A stretch of 64,000 nucleotides of DNA from Nitrosomonas communis (GCF_001007935.1 NZ_CP011451.1:434001-498000); one strand, 5' to 3'. Shown: positions 54,218 to 62,908, counted from the stretch's first letter. Numbers and translations: made by a program. Notes: a model not told the origin generated them from the sequence alone.

Positions 54218-54381
54218 TTGGAATGTCGCGCTGGTTCAGGTACGTCGTTGTACTCACTCTTTCAAACGGGATGTCCGTTGCCACGGACTCACCAATGTCG
54301 CCGACGTGACCCATGACCACGCTAAAAAACGGGCGGATTAGCACCAGTGATGTGTCGGTCTTCTCCAGCGCGACATTCCAA
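54218..54381 (-). ncRNA. Candidate IS110 bridge RNA, copy C
   Basis: This is the same 164-base segment as in copy B, bounded by the perfect 17-bp inverted repeat (54365-54381 with 54218-54234), between the element end and the transposase ribosome site. Confidence 0.55.
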
Positions 54382-54625
54382 CTTTATTCCTCAAGCTCTG
54401 ACGCCGCTTGTTTCTTCTGCGCGCCTTGCCGCCTCTAGCGGATTACTACGCTAAAAAAGCTTCATCCAGCCCTGCCATCGTCTCCACAACTGACTTTCGC
54501 CCACCTCCTGCTTGCCGAATACGTTTCTCCTTTTCAAGCAACGGCATCTTTAACTCTTTCAGGCCACGGCTAACGGTGCCTTCATCGCAGTGTAATACCT
54601 GACAAAGGTAGGTGTGGGGGTGTGA

Positions 54626-54774
54626 TTTATTTGGTACATGAAAAAGAAATAAAAAAAGCGCTCGAAAAGCGCATGAAATAAAGAAATATGAGTATTTCTA
54701 GCAAAAATTCTTATTCGGTACTAAATAAGAAAAAATATGCAAAAAACAGCAGAATTTACGGTTTATTTGGCACA
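54626..54774. promoter_or_regulatory. Candidate MuA-type transposase binding sites at the phage left end
   Basis: Three related sites are seen: tttatttggtacatg (54626-54640), an inverted ttatttagtacc (54716-54728, minus strand) and tttatttggcaca (54762-54774). Mu has three transposase sites at its left end (L1-L3) with mixed spacing, and this arrangement matches in number and distance. The order of orientations is read directly from the sequence; binding is inferred. Confidence 0.65.
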
Positions 54775-54806
54775 AAGTAATTACATTTTAAACATAGCGA
54801 AAATAT

Positions 54807-55340
54807 CTAAGATACCAACTTCAGAAAACGCTCGATCGTCTCTGAGATATTCTTCCTTGTTTCAACGCAGTGTTCATATACCAATTGTATCAAGCTAGCC
54901 TTTTTGGCCGCATCCAAAATTATTTTGCGCTCTTCTAGCGCGCATTCTATCTGTCTTAATACATTCTCAAGAACCGCTGAATCAAGGGGCAAGTGATTAT
55001 TAATAATATTCCTCTCGTGTTTATCACTTTCACTAATTAGTGGTTGCGGTGGCTGTGATTTGTATTTGGTTGTTCTTTCCGATGAACCCTTTATTTCAGA
55101 AAAGAAATTCGGATTTTTATTCAGGAACTTCTGGATCTCAACCAAAATTTCTTTAGGTGGAAGAAACTCTGTTTTTTTACCTTGTGGCCCGCCTCTTCCA
55201 GGCACCTCTCTCGACTGCCAATTTTCACGCTTAGCGCGAGCCCGACATTGACGTGTTGATGTCGGGATCTTTATCAGAAGATGAGGCGATAACATCGCTA
55301 ACTCATCTGCAGAAAACCATAACTTGGAGTCCGTACTCAT
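54807..55340 (-). CDS. Mu-like phage repressor (c protein)
   Basis: A 177-residue protein with an N-terminal Mu-type HTH (WFSADELAMLSPHLLIKIPT, then RQCRARAKRENWQSREVPG and GGPQGKKTEF). The same domain opens the phage transposase at 56291. In Mu-like phages the repressor lies at the left end, transcribed leftward, and keeps the early promoter silent. The ATG at 55338-55340 follows a GTG at 55341-55343; either could be used. No ribosome site is visible, and a repeated operator motif lies only nine bases upstream. The C-terminal 60 residues are helical and may be the regulatory tail. Confidence 0.85.
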   Translation of the reverse strand: MSTDSKLWFSADELAMLSPHLLIKIPTSTRQCRARAKRENWQSREVPGRGGPQGKKTEFLPPKEILVEIQKFLNKNPNFFSEIKGSSERTTKYKSQPPQPLISESDKHERNIINNHLPLDSAVLENVLRQIECALEERKIILDAAKKASLIQLVYEHCVETRKNISETIERFLKLVS

Positions 55341-55348
55341 CACAATAT

Positions 55349-55476
55349 GTTAGGACGTTTTGTTCGGACGATATACAATTAAACAAACATATTTTATTTC
55401 TTTTAAATCAATCATTAGCTAGATAATTAGAATTGAATTAAACAAATCAAGTTAGGACACTTGACATGTTAGGATA
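55349..55476. promoter_or_regulatory. Repressor operators and early promoter region
   Basis: Four copies of a tgttaggac-like motif flank the divergent promoters: 55349-55357, 55361-55369 (tgttcggac), 55450-55458 (agttaggac) and 55468-55476 (tgttaggat). A perfect -35 hexamer ttgaca at 55461-55466 lies between the last two, consistent with repression of the early promoter. Confidence 0.6.
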
Positions 55477-55522
55477 TTTATCCCAACATAACGTTATGTA
55501 TAAATTAATGAGTTCGTTAAAT

Positions 55523-55843
55523 ATGCCAAAAAAACCAGCCTCGAAAGACTGGCATCGCGCCGACATTATTGCGGCTGTGCGTAAAACTGGAACTAACTTA
55601 AATCAATTATCACTGAAGCATGGTCTCGGCATTGGAGTACTGCGTAATTGCCTCAATCATCCGTACCCAAAATACGAACGCTTGATTGCCGAACACCTCC
55701 ACACTACACCACAAATCATTTGGCCTAGCCGTTATCACACAGACGGAACCCCAAGGTCTGGCCGCGGCGAGCGTGGACTCGGCAGATATAAGCGTAAATA
55801 CAAGATTAACCCTACTAGCGCAAATGTCAATGTAAATCAGTAA
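55523..55843 (+). CDS. ner: Ner-like DNA-binding protein
   Basis: A small transcriptional regulator of the Ner/Nlp family that turns down early transcription in Mu-like phages. The family signature covers most of the protein (ASKDWHRADIIAAVRKTGTN, LSLKHGLGIGVLRNCLNHPY, EHLHTTPQIIWPSRY). The frame is open from 55466, but that ATG lies in the operator and overlaps the promoter. The first plausible starts downstream are 55508 and 55523, and I use 55523 because it gives the canonical N-terminus MPKKPASKDW. The C-terminal tail of 40 or so residues is basic. Confidence 0.88.
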   Translation: MPKKPASKDWHRADIIAAVRKTGTNLNQLSLKHGLGIGVLRNCLNHPYPKYERLIAEHLHTTPQIIWPSRYHTDGTPRSGRGERGLGRYKRKYKINPTSANVNVNQ

Positions 55844-55861
55844 TACAGCGGAATTGTATAA

Positions 55862-56287
55862 ATGGCCAAACGAGACCCCTTTACCATCGATATGTTTCAA
55901 GAGCTGCCACCGGCACCAGTGTCTGCACCAGGTGGTCTTGCATGCCGAGCTGAGATCGCGCACACCATGTCAGAAGCACTAAAAGGACACGATCGCTACG
56001 AAATCGCTGCAAAGATGAGCCGCCTACTTGGTCGCGACATCAGCAAGCACATGCTGGATGCTTATACAGCAGAATCACGTGAAGACCATATTCCACCCCT
56101 CGATACTGCGATCGCATTTGATCTCGCAACAGGCTCAAATACCTTGGTTGAATTTGCTGCCAAAAAGATTGGCGCAAAACTCTCTGTCGGAAAAGAAGCA
56201 CTAGATGCCAAGTTGGGACAACTGGAGCGTATCCGGGATGAGGCTACCAAGCAGATCAAACAACTTAAGAAAAGGCTAGAGGATTAG
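55862..56287 (+). CDS. Mu-like early protein, probable DNA-binding regulator
   Basis: A 141-residue protein found between ner and transposase A in Mu-like prophages. It starts MAKRDPFTIDMFQELPPAPV. The middle (RYEIAAKMSRLLGRDISKHM) has a helix-turn-helix look and the C-terminus is a coiled coil (KLGQLERIRDEATKQIKQLK). Function unknown. It ends three bases before the transposase start, so it is likely translationally coupled to it. Confidence 0.7.
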   Translation: MAKRDPFTIDMFQELPPAPVSAPGGLACRAEIAHTMSEALKGHDRYEIAAKMSRLLGRDISKHMLDAYTAESREDHIPPLDTAIAFDLATGSNTLVEFAAKKIGAKLSVGKEALDAKLGQLERIRDEATKQIKQLKKRLED

Positions 56288-56290
56288 TGC

Positions 56291-58462
56291 ATGAGTACTA
56301 TCAAGACCCACTACTCCTGCTCTGAGTTAGTAGAAATGAAACTGCCAGGTTTGCCAAGTAGTGAGCGCCGCATGCGTGATCGTGTAAAAAAAGATGGATG
56401 GGAATCAATACAAATGTCAGGAAAAGGCGGGCGCGGTGGATTGCGTACTGAATATCAGCCCCCTGCTTCCATTATGGCAATCATCAAAGAGCGCGCATTG
56501 CAGGCGTTAATTCAATCAACACCCACCCCAACAGCAACTATAGTCGCGCAATCACAACCCATTACCCCCAACGCTGTCACTGAAACAGTCAAACCAGGTG
56601 ACTTAAAAGACTGGCAGCGCCAGATTGCCGAAGCGCGTGCAGCTATTTGTTCAGAAGTACGCAGACTGGAAACGGTCGGCGGTACCGAGCGTGCCATCCG
56701 CACCGTGATTGATCTAGCGGCACGCGGTCAATTGCCACCACAATTACAGAAGCTGGTACCGGTCGCTAATGCAAAAGCAGGCATGGACCGGGCATTATCG
56801 CGCACTACTCTATACCGCTGGTTGAAGGAATCGAAACGCAAAGAAGCCACTGGCAGCAGTGTTGCCCTGCTCGCGCCTAAAGCGCGCGAATCAGCCGACA
56901 TCCCGCCATGGGCTCCCTATTTATTAAGTCTTTACCGGCAGCCGCAAAAGCCGGATTTATCCTATTGTGTAGAACAGCTCCCATCAATCCTGCCGCCAAT
57001 CATCATTCCACCCTCCTACTCTGCCGCCTATCGGTTTCTGCAGAAAATGAGCAAAACCGAGCTACAGCGCGGGCGCATGGGCAACCGGGAGCTTAAAAAG
57101 ATCCTGCCATTCGTGCGGCGTGATACCAGCCATATGTGGCCGACTACTGCTTATACGGCGGACGGCCACACTTTTGATGCCGAAGTCGCCCATCCCGCGC
57201 ATGGACGCGCGTTCCGGCCAGAAATCACCACTGTGATGGATATTGCCACCAGAAAGGTAGTCGGGTGGTCAGCAGGATTGGCCGAATCAGCCTGGGCAGT
57301 ATTGGATGCGCTACGCCATGCCTGCCTTAGCTGTGGGATTCCATCCATTTTCTACGTTGACAACGGATCAGGCTACAAAAACGCAATGATGAGCGATGAG
57401 GCCACAGGATTCATGCACCGCCTGAACATTGAGCTGACTCATAGTCTACCTTACAACTCTCAGGCACGAGGCATCATCGAACGCGCGCACCAAACCATCT
57501 GGGTGCGGGCAGCCAAAATGTTGCCCACCTACATAGGCGCGCAGATGGATAGTGAAGCTCGGCAAAAAGTGTACAAACTCACCCGATCAGATATCAAGAA
57601 AAGTGGCACATCCCGTCATCTCATGGAATGGAAAGCATTCATCGACTGGTGCCAGCAGCAAATAAACGACTACGAAAACCACCCACATAGGGCGCTGCCG
57701 AAAGTACGTGACCAGGATGGCAGGCTCCGCCACCAGACCCCGAACGAAGCCTGGGCGCAAGCCATCAAGGAAGGGTTCGAACCAGTTAACGTCGATCCTC
57801 ATGAAGCTGAAGACCTCTTCCGCCCTTACAAGACATGCAAGATTACTCGCGGCGAGATCCGCTTGTTTGGCAACCTATATTTCCATCGAGATCTGGAGCA
57901 CTACCACGGCGAAACAGCGCGCGTCGGCTATGACATCCATGACGCTAGCCGCGTCTGGGTGCGCGACCGCACCGGGCGTCTGATCTGCATCGCTGAATTT
58001 GAAGCCAATAAACGCAGTTACTTTCCGCAATCGTTTGAAGAACGAGCTGCACAGAAACGTGCTGAAGGACGCATCAAACGCGCGCAAGCAAAAATCGATG
58101 AGGCTGAAGCCGAGCTTAATCCAATGCATTCGATTGAGTATCAGCCTGTCAATGAATTGACCGCCATACAGCTCAACCCATTATCCCAAACTGAAAAGGT
58201 AGCGATCGAAAACATCGCCCCGCTGCCGGAACGCCCAGGCGTGCGCCCGTGGTTTACCAGTGATATCCAGCAATACCGTTGGCTCATGCAAAACAAGGAT
58301 GACTGGAAGAAAGAGGATGTGGATTTCCTGCTGCGCTACGTCGACTCCGAGCAGTATTTCGACCTACTGGAACGCTATTCATACCAGGGCGTGGCTTGGA
58401 CAGAAGCAGATGATAAACGAGCAGCCAACCTGAAGAAACTTGAAGAGTCGGCCACTCAGTAA
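56291..58462 (+). CDS. Mu-like transposase A (DDE)
   Basis: A 723-residue phage transposase catalysing replicative transposition. Domains in order: Mu-type HTH (about 6-65, including MRDRVKKDGWESIQMSGKGG), the I-beta/gamma end-binding region (about 100-230), and the RNase-H-like core with catalytic Asp291 (TAYTADGHTF), Asp357 (FYVDNGSGYK) and Glu397 (GIIERAHQTIW). A beta-barrel domain (about 490-570) and a C-terminal tail that should contact protein B follow. The length is slightly greater than that of MuA (663). The start is the ATG at 56291, three bases after the previous stop. All catalytic residues are present. Confidence 0.95.
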   Translation: MSTIKTHYSCSELVEMKLPGLPSSERRMRDRVKKDGWESIQMSGKGGRGGLRTEYQPPASIMAIIKERALQALIQSTPTPTATIVAQSQPITPNAVTETVKPGDLKDWQRQIAEARAAICSEVRRLETVGGTERAIRTVIDLAARGQLPPQLQKLVPVANAKAGMDRALSRTTLYRWLKESKRKEATGSSVALLAPKARESADIPPWAPYLLSLYRQPQKPDLSYCVEQLPSILPPIIIPPSYSAAYRFLQKMSKTELQRGRMGNRELKKILPFVRRDTSHMWPTTAYTADGHTFDAEVAHPAHGRAFRPEITTVMDIATRKVVGWSAGLAESAWAVLDALRHACLSCGIPSIFYVDNGSGYKNAMMSDEATGFMHRLNIELTHSLPYNSQARGIIERAHQTIWVRAAKMLPTYIGAQMDSEARQKVYKLTRSDIKKSGTSRHLMEWKAFIDWCQQQINDYENHPHRALPKVRDQDGRLRHQTPNEAWAQAIKEGFEPVNVDPHEAEDLFRPYKTCKITRGEIRLFGNLYFHRDLEHYHGETARVGYDIHDASRVWVRDRTGRLICIAEFEANKRSYFPQSFEERAAQKRAEGRIKRAQAKIDEAEAELNPMHSIEYQPVNELTAIQLNPLSQTEKVAIENIAPLPERPGVRPWFTSDIQQYRWLMQNKDDWKKEDVDFLLRYVDSEQYFDLLERYSYQGVAWTEADDKRAANLKKLEESATQ

Positions 58463-58515
58463 AGGCAATTACCGAGCGGCCATTTTTTTAACACCACGGC
58501 AAGAGGAGTCTAAAT

Positions 58516-59256
58516 GTGAAAAGTGTGTTTGTCAAAACAAGCAATTACGAACGCTTCCAGGAAGGATTAGCAGCGGTCGAAGGACGTGGTGCACAGGAAT
58601 CCAGCCTGCTGCTGGTCACAGGTGAAGCCGGTTACGGCAAATCGGAAACCGTCGATCAGTGGGCCATCCAGGCTGGAGCCGCGTATTTGCGCGCCAAGAC
58701 CGGCTGGACGCCGCGTTATTTCATGACTGAGCTCGCGGAAAACCTGAAAGTGGACACTTCGGGACGTGCCAAGGATATCTTTGCGCGTATCTCAGGTTAC
58801 TTGGGGCGCAACCAGACACCACTGGTGATTGACGAGGTGGAACACTGCCTGCGCGATAACGCGCATGTGTTGGAAGCGATCCGCGACCTGTCCGATCTGA
58901 CAGAAATCATCGTCGTGCTAGTCGGCATGGAGCAGGTGCAAGCTAAGATTGGGCGGCACCTGCAAATCAGCAGTCGCGTGGCGCACGTCGTCACCTTCGG
59001 CCCGGCCACACCGGAGGATGTCATGCTGGTCTGCAAGCAAAAGTGTGAAGTGGAAGTCGCCAATGATTTGGCGCTGGAGATTCACCGCCAGAGCAAGGGC
59101 CGTATGCGCGAAGTGATGAATGCCATCGCCCTGGTTGAGCGCGAAGGCAAACGCAACGGTTTGAAGCGCGTAGAACTGAAAGACATGGGCAACCGCCCGC
59201 TCACACTTGATTGGCAATCCACCCGGCCACGCACAACCAGAAATGGAGGACGCTAG
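58516..59256 (+). CDS. Mu-like target-DNA activator B (AAA+ ATPase)
   Basis: A 246-residue ATPase that picks target DNA and stimulates the transposase. Walker A is TGEAGYGKSETV and Walker B is TPLVIDEVEH. A C-terminal helical DNA-binding tail follows the ATPase domain. The start is GTG at 58516, preceded by aagaggag; the overlapping ATG at 58514 runs into an immediate stop and is not used. Members of this B/IstB-like group lack the N-terminal HTH of phage Mu B, which fits the shorter length. It follows A by 53 bases. Confidence 0.9.
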   Translation: MKSVFVKTSNYERFQEGLAAVEGRGAQESSLLLVTGEAGYGKSETVDQWAIQAGAAYLRAKTGWTPRYFMTELAENLKVDTSGRAKDIFARISGYLGRNQTPLVIDEVEHCLRDNAHVLEAIRDLSDLTEIIVVLVGMEQVQAKIGRHLQISSRVAHVVTFGPATPEDVMLVCKQKCEVEVANDLALEIHRQSKGRMREVMNAIALVEREGKRNGLKRVELKDMGNRPLTLDWQSTRPRTTRNGGR

Positions 59257-59257
59257 C

Positions 59258-59494
59258 ATGAACCCTACCGGCATCTGTTTTATTAGCCAAATATACACCG
59301 GCTCAAAAACTGCACGCGTCTCGGTTATCGAGCATACGAACGGTTCCTTGAGCGTTCAAATCAGTTTGACCATGAAGGATAGCGATGAATCGTTAGAGCT
59401 GATCAACCTGACAGCAAATGAAGCCATCGATATCGGCAGCAATCTTGAGTTTCTGGGCAACATGATTAAAGTTTATGAGGAGGATAAGCATTAA
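59258..59494 (+). CDS. Small Mu-like early protein, unknown
   Basis: A 78-residue protein from the ATG at 59258, preceded by ggagga at seven bases. An upstream in-frame ATG at 59207 lies within gene B and has no ribosome site. Its sequence (ARVSVIEHTNGSLSVQISLT, then NLTANEAIDIGSNLEFLGNM) suggests a small beta-rich fold. Function unknown. It overlaps the next gene by one base (TAATG). Confidence 0.7.
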   Translation: MNPTGICFISQIYTGSKTARVSVIEHTNGSLSVQISLTMKDSDESLELINLTANEAIDIGSNLEFLGNMIKVYEEDKH

Positions 59495-60093
59495 TGGCCT
59501 GGATTGCAGAGCAATTGCTAAAAGTCATCGGAAAACATGCACCGGATGAATGCATCACCGAGGAGAAGCTGATCACGCTGACCAAACTTAAGCCAAGGCA
59601 AGTGGAAAATGCCACGCGCAAACTGCGCAAGCACGACCTAGTCATGCTTACAGCACCCGGCTGCTTCCGGCTTACCAACGCAGGCAAAGCAGCGCTTGCA
59701 GCGGAAGACGGAAGACTTCGATCTGGACCGCGAGGAGAACAATCTGGGGCGCGCATTCATAAAAACAGCCTGCGTGCGCGAGTGTGGCGAGCGATCCGCA
59801 TCCGCCGCAAATTCTCCATCCCGGAGATCGAGCCGTTGGTCGCGCAAGGAGTGGAAAAGGACATCCGTTCCAACATCGGCAAATATCTCAAGGCATTAGA
59901 AGAAGCTGGTTACCTGGTAAGAATGCGCAAACGCGAAGTAGGCAGCGCGCTCACTTCTAACGGTTTTTGCCGCTGGTGGCTGCCGGATGAAAACGACACC
60001 GGCCCGCTTGCCCCAGTCTGGAGGCCAACCAAAAACACGGTATTTGACCCGAATAACGGCAAGGAGGTGCCCTTATGTGGCGAGACCTCCTGA
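59494..60093 (+). CDS. Mu-like early protein with winged-helix regions
   Basis: A 199-residue protein. The N-terminal 70 residues (EEKLITLTKLKPRQVENATR, then KHDLVMLTAPGCFRLTNAGK) and the segment FSIPEIEPLVAQG to ALEEAGYLVRM both read as winged helix-turn-helix units. It therefore probably binds DNA through two such domains. Similar proteins are common in Mu-like prophages between B and gam; their role is unknown. Its end overlaps the next gene by 19 bases. Confidence 0.72.
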   Translation: MAWIAEQLLKVIGKHAPDECITEEKLITLTKLKPRQVENATRKLRKHDLVMLTAPGCFRLTNAGKAALAAEDGRLRSGPRGEQSGARIHKNSLRARVWRAIRIRRKFSIPEIEPLVAQGVEKDIRSNIGKYLKALEEAGYLVRMRKREVGSALTSNGFCRWWLPDENDTGPLAPVWRPTKNTVFDPNNGKEVPLCGETS

Positions 60094-60401
60094 ATGCAGC
60101 GGTAGCTGCCAGCAGCAAAACCCAGGTGGCTGCCCATCTTGGCGTATCGCGTACCGCTGTCAGCCTGGTCGTGCATGGCAAATACCCGGCAGATACCAGG
60201 CATATCGCCAGCCGCGTGCTGGAAGTGTATGGCCGTATCCCCTGCCCTCATCTTGGAAAAGAAATCAATCAGGCAGAGTGCAGAAGCTATCACAGCAGCC
60301 AGCCGCCGACCAGCAGCCCGCGCGCAATGAAACACTGGCGAGCTTGCCAGAGCTGCAAATATAACGAAGCCACCAGACACAATTTAAGGAGCAACCCATG
60401 A
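60075..60401 (+). CDS. Small HTH protein, Mu-like early region
   Basis: A 108-residue protein with a LacI/Cro-type helix-turn-helix near the start (SKTQVAAHLGVSRTAVSLVV) and a Cys-containing tail (CRSYHS, CQSCKYNE) that may bind zinc. It overlaps both neighbours (19 bases before, 4 bases after), as expected in the early phage operon. It is probably a minor regulator; target unknown. Confidence 0.7.
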   Translation: MWRDLLNAAVAASSKTQVAAHLGVSRTAVSLVVHGKYPADTRHIASRVLEVYGRIPCPHLGKEINQAECRSYHSSQPPTSSPRAMKHWRACQSCKYNEATRHNLRSNP

Positions 60402-60838
60402 AACCGTTTCAAAGAATACTGCCCTATGCCCGCTATTTGTTGGGTCAAAGTAAAAGTACGAATGTCAATGAAGAATTGGCACTGCATGAAGCCTACCGGA
60501 AAGATATGCAGGAACTAGACAACCCTATGGCAGCAATGCTGCATCGCCCTATCCCCTCAATCGGTCGTCATAACCAGGACATTATGGAGGCACTGGCCAG
60601 TGCAAAACGGGTTGCCGTAACGCTAGCCAAAGCGGGTTATCGCGTACTGGATATCAGCATCGGCAGCCGCAATACTCGTATCACGCTTAATCATTCGCCA
60701 CGTTGCGATCTGCTGGGGGGTGCACTGATCAAACTCGCCCGCATAAATGGTGCCGAGGAAAAAACCATGGCTGCCAATATCGAAGGCGTGCAAGTGGAAT
60801 GGGTGATCAGCTCCAAATGGAGTAAACATCATGCATAA
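60398..60838 (+). CDS. Mu-like early protein, unknown
   Basis: A 146-residue cytoplasmic protein; it begins MKPFQRILPYARYLLGQSKS and contains GYRVLDISIGSRNTRITLNH, a likely beta-hairpin. No family is recognised. It starts within the previous stop (ATGA overlap), so it is part of the early operon. Confidence 0.65.
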   Translation: MKPFQRILPYARYLLGQSKSTNVNEELALHEAYRKDMQELDNPMAAMLHRPIPSIGRHNQDIMEALASAKRVAVTLAKAGYRVLDISIGSRNTRITLNHSPRCDLLGGALIKLARINGAEEKTMAANIEGVQVEWVISSKWSKHHA

Positions 60839-60871
60839 GCGTGATCCCCACACTACCGCCAGGGAGACAAC

Positions 60872-61381
60872 ATGCGCCTGATCTGCCCTTGCTGTCAGAC
60901 TGATTTCCCGCTGGAGGCAGCCATTAGCAATATAGCCTTGAGAAATGTTGTCACGCGCGTCTTGAGCTTCAATCCGGTCGGCAAGCTGCTGCTGGTCTAC
61001 GTGGAGCAGCTATTCAAACCACCCCAACGTGCAATATCTGACACGAAGATGGCCAAGCTGATGAATGAACTCATCCCCATGATCGAGGCTGGCAAGATCG
61101 AATACAAGGGTCGCGTCTGGCCTGCCCCGATGGATGCTTGGCGCATGGCGCTGGAGCAAATGATTGACCAGCGTGACACCTTGACGCTACCGCTTAAAAA
61201 TCACGGCTACCTGCTCACCATCATCGCAGCCGCAGCCAACCAAGCGGCCAAAAAGGAAGAAGGGGCACAGGAAATGCGCAAACGCACCGGCCGTGCGCAA
61301 GAAGAACAAAATGCTGCAATGACCAAGGGCATGCCGGAGGAGGTGCGCAACCAATTACAAAAAATAATCAATAAAACATAG
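60872..61381 (+). CDS. Mu-like early protein with CxxC start
   Basis: A 169-residue protein with a zinc-finger-like N-terminus (MRLICPCCQTDFPLEAAISN) and a helical body. The ribosome site gggaga precedes the ATG by seven bases. It resembles proteins conserved in Mu-like prophages next to gam. Function unknown; the Cys motif and the operon position suggest a nucleic-acid or protein-binding adaptor. Confidence 0.65.
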   Translation: MRLICPCCQTDFPLEAAISNIALRNVVTRVLSFNPVGKLLLVYVEQLFKPPQRAISDTKMAKLMNELIPMIEAGKIEYKGRVWPAPMDAWRMALEQMIDQRDTLTLPLKNHGYLLTIIAAAANQAAKKEEGAQEMRKRTGRAQEEQNAAMTKGMPEEVRNQLQKIINKT

Positions 61382-61455
61382 CAGACACGGGCGAACCTTG
61401 TGTTCGCCTCTCCTAAATACACAAAAACAACCACCAGCAAAGGAGACAAACAAGT

Positions 61456-61980
61456 ATGGCCAAAACCGTCACCCGACTCAAAACCAAGGCACAAGCTTAT
61501 GTACCGCAAACACGCGATGAGGCTGCTGCAGACATCCGCAAAATCGGCGATCTACAGCGACAGCTTATACGTGCTACTACCGAGATGAACGATGCCATTG
61601 CCCATATCACGCAAAACTTCCAGCCACGTTTGGATGCGATCAGCGCGCAGCTTAAAACCTTGCAGGAAGGCGTGCAGGGCTACTGCGAAGCACACCGGCT
61701 GGAACTCACCGACGGTAGCAAGGTAAAAACCGCGAATCTGATCACAGGCGAAGTTCAATGGCGTCAGCGCCCACCCAGCGTTTCGATCCGCGGATCGGAA
61801 AACGTGATTGAAATGCTCAAGCGCTTAGGACTTGTCCGTTTCGTGCGCACCAAGGAAGAGGTCAATAAGGAAGCAATTCTCAACGAACCGGACGAAGTGC
61901 GTGGCGTCGCTGGAATCAGTGTCGTCACTGGGGTAGAAGACTTCGTTATCACTCCCTTCGAACAAACGGCAGAAGTGTAA
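61456..61980 (+). CDS. gam: Host-nuclease inhibitor Gam
   Basis: A 174-residue Mu Gam family protein that binds and protects DNA ends from host exonucleases such as RecBCD; it is related to eukaryotic Ku. Family features are the helical N-terminus (ADIRKIGDLQRQLIRATTEM, then DAIAHITQNFQPRLDAISAQ) and the beta region (LITGEVQWRQRPPSVSIRGS). The start at 61456 follows aaaggaga at about ten bases. The length is normal. Confidence 0.9.
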   Translation: MAKTVTRLKTKAQAYVPQTRDEAAADIRKIGDLQRQLIRATTEMNDAIAHITQNFQPRLDAISAQLKTLQEGVQGYCEAHRLELTDGSKVKTANLITGEVQWRQRPPSVSIRGSENVIEMLKRLGLVRFVRTKEEVNKEAILNEPDEVRGVAGISVVTGVEDFVITPFEQTAEV

Positions 61981-62043
61981 AAACCTTGTCTGATGGCGTT
62001 AAAAATAGCGCCATCCAACAAGTTCTTTACAGAAATTAACACT

Positions 62044-62475
62044 ATGAAAGCAAACAATACCACAGATCAAAAACGCAAACGTGAGCTAGCACAAATACAC
62101 ATCGCAAAAATACAGCTCGGCCTGGACGATGACACCTACCGCGATATACTATGGAACATCGCGCAAGTTCGCTCCAGCCGTGACTTAAACCAGGCTTCAC
62201 GCAAACGCGTACTGGAACACCTAACTGCTAAAGGCTGGCAGAAAAAGAAACCTGCCAGGGCACAGCAAGGCAAATCCCCTACCACTGCTATCGGTAAAGC
62301 ACCACTGATGAGCAAGATCGGTGCATTACTAACTGAAATGCAACTGCCATGGACCTACGCCAATGGTATCAGCCAACAAATGTTTAAAGTAGAACGCGTA
62401 GATTGGTGCACTCCGCAGCAACTGCACAAACTCGTCGCAGCGTTGACCTATAAGGCACAAAAGCAAAATGCATGA
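62044..62475 (+). CDS. gemA: GemA/gp16-like regulatory protein (DUF1018)
   Basis: A 143-residue protein of the GemA (gp16, DUF1018) family, which in Mu modulates host gene expression and DNA topology. The family sequence is clear (LAQIHIAKIQLGLDDDTYRD, then LEHLTAKGW and KIGALLTEMQLPWTYANGIS). The frame begins at 61993, but the ATG at 62044 gives the usual family start. It overlaps mor by eight bases. Confidence 0.85.
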   Translation: MKANNTTDQKRKRELAQIHIAKIQLGLDDDTYRDILWNIAQVRSSRDLNQASRKRVLEHLTAKGWQKKKPARAQQGKSPTTAIGKAPLMSKIGALLTEMQLPWTYANGISQQMFKVERVDWCTPQQLHKLVAALTYKAQKQNA

Positions 62476-62857
62476 AGTGGATGAATCCCTGCTTCCTAGC
62501 ATCCTGCAAGAAATAGCAGAACTCATCGGCCTACCCGCCACGCTCCAACTTGTGCAGCATTATGGTGGAGTGCGCCTGTATGTACCCAAACGTTTATCTG
62601 AAGATCACATCCTAATCACTATCGTAGGTGAAATAGCAGCACTCAAATTAGTAGAGCGCTTCGGTGGATTAGACCATTTCGACATTCCCAAAGCGCAAAC
62701 CATCAGCCTAGCTCTACGCAACGCCAAGATTCGTGAGGAAAAATCTACCTCAAGCGTGCGCCAGCTAGCGCTAAAGTACCACCTCACCGAGCGACAAGTG
62801 CGTAAGATTTTGGCTATTGAACACCAGGAAGAATCAAGGCAGATGGGGTTGTTTTAG
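62468..62857 (+). CDS. mor: Mor family transcription activator
   Basis: A 129-residue activator of middle transcription (Mor/C family). The N-terminal dimerisation region is followed by a helix-turn-helix at the C-terminus (SVRQLALKYHLTERQVRKIL). The family motif LPATLQLVQHYGGVRLYVPK and the later SEDHILITIVGEIAALKLVE are present. It is the last gene of the early operon and starts eight bases inside gemA. A terminator-like hairpin follows. Confidence 0.9.
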   Translation: MHEVDESLLPSILQEIAELIGLPATLQLVQHYGGVRLYVPKRLSEDHILITIVGEIAALKLVERFGGLDHFDIPKAQTISLALRNAKIREEKSTSSVRQLALKYHLTERQVRKILAIEHQEESRQMGLF

Positions 62858-62870
62858 AGGGAAAAATGAA

Positions 62871-62908
62871 ATAACCCGGTAAGCAATGCAAGTAGCTCAC
62901 CGGGTTAT
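62871..62908 (+). terminator. Hairpin after mor
   Basis: Ten-bp perfect arms ataacccggt (62871-62880) and accgggttat (62899-62908) with an 18-base loop. No T-run follows, so it may be a weak terminator or an operator. Confidence 0.5.

Larger units (their letters stand above)
52824..54452 (-). mobile_element. IS110 family element, copy C (1629 bp)
   Basis: Copy C is the same length as copies A and B and lies at the same ISAzo13 site as copy B. Copies B and C therefore descend from one nested insertion that was duplicated as a unit, not from two independent IS110 insertions. Confidence 0.88.
51866..54614 (-). pseudogene. ISAzo13 transposase, copy C, interrupted by IS110 and by a Mu-like prophage
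   Basis: This is the inverted counterpart of 11303-14046, nearly identical over 2.75 kb. The DDE frame is 51877-52530, the middle frame 52527-52823, then the IS110 copy C (52824-54452). The first part of the transposase runs from 54453 to 54614, where the prophage left end begins. The N-terminal 45 or so codons must lie on the far side of the prophage. The -1 slippery site is kept at 52533-52539. The gene is dead twice over. Confidence 0.88.
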
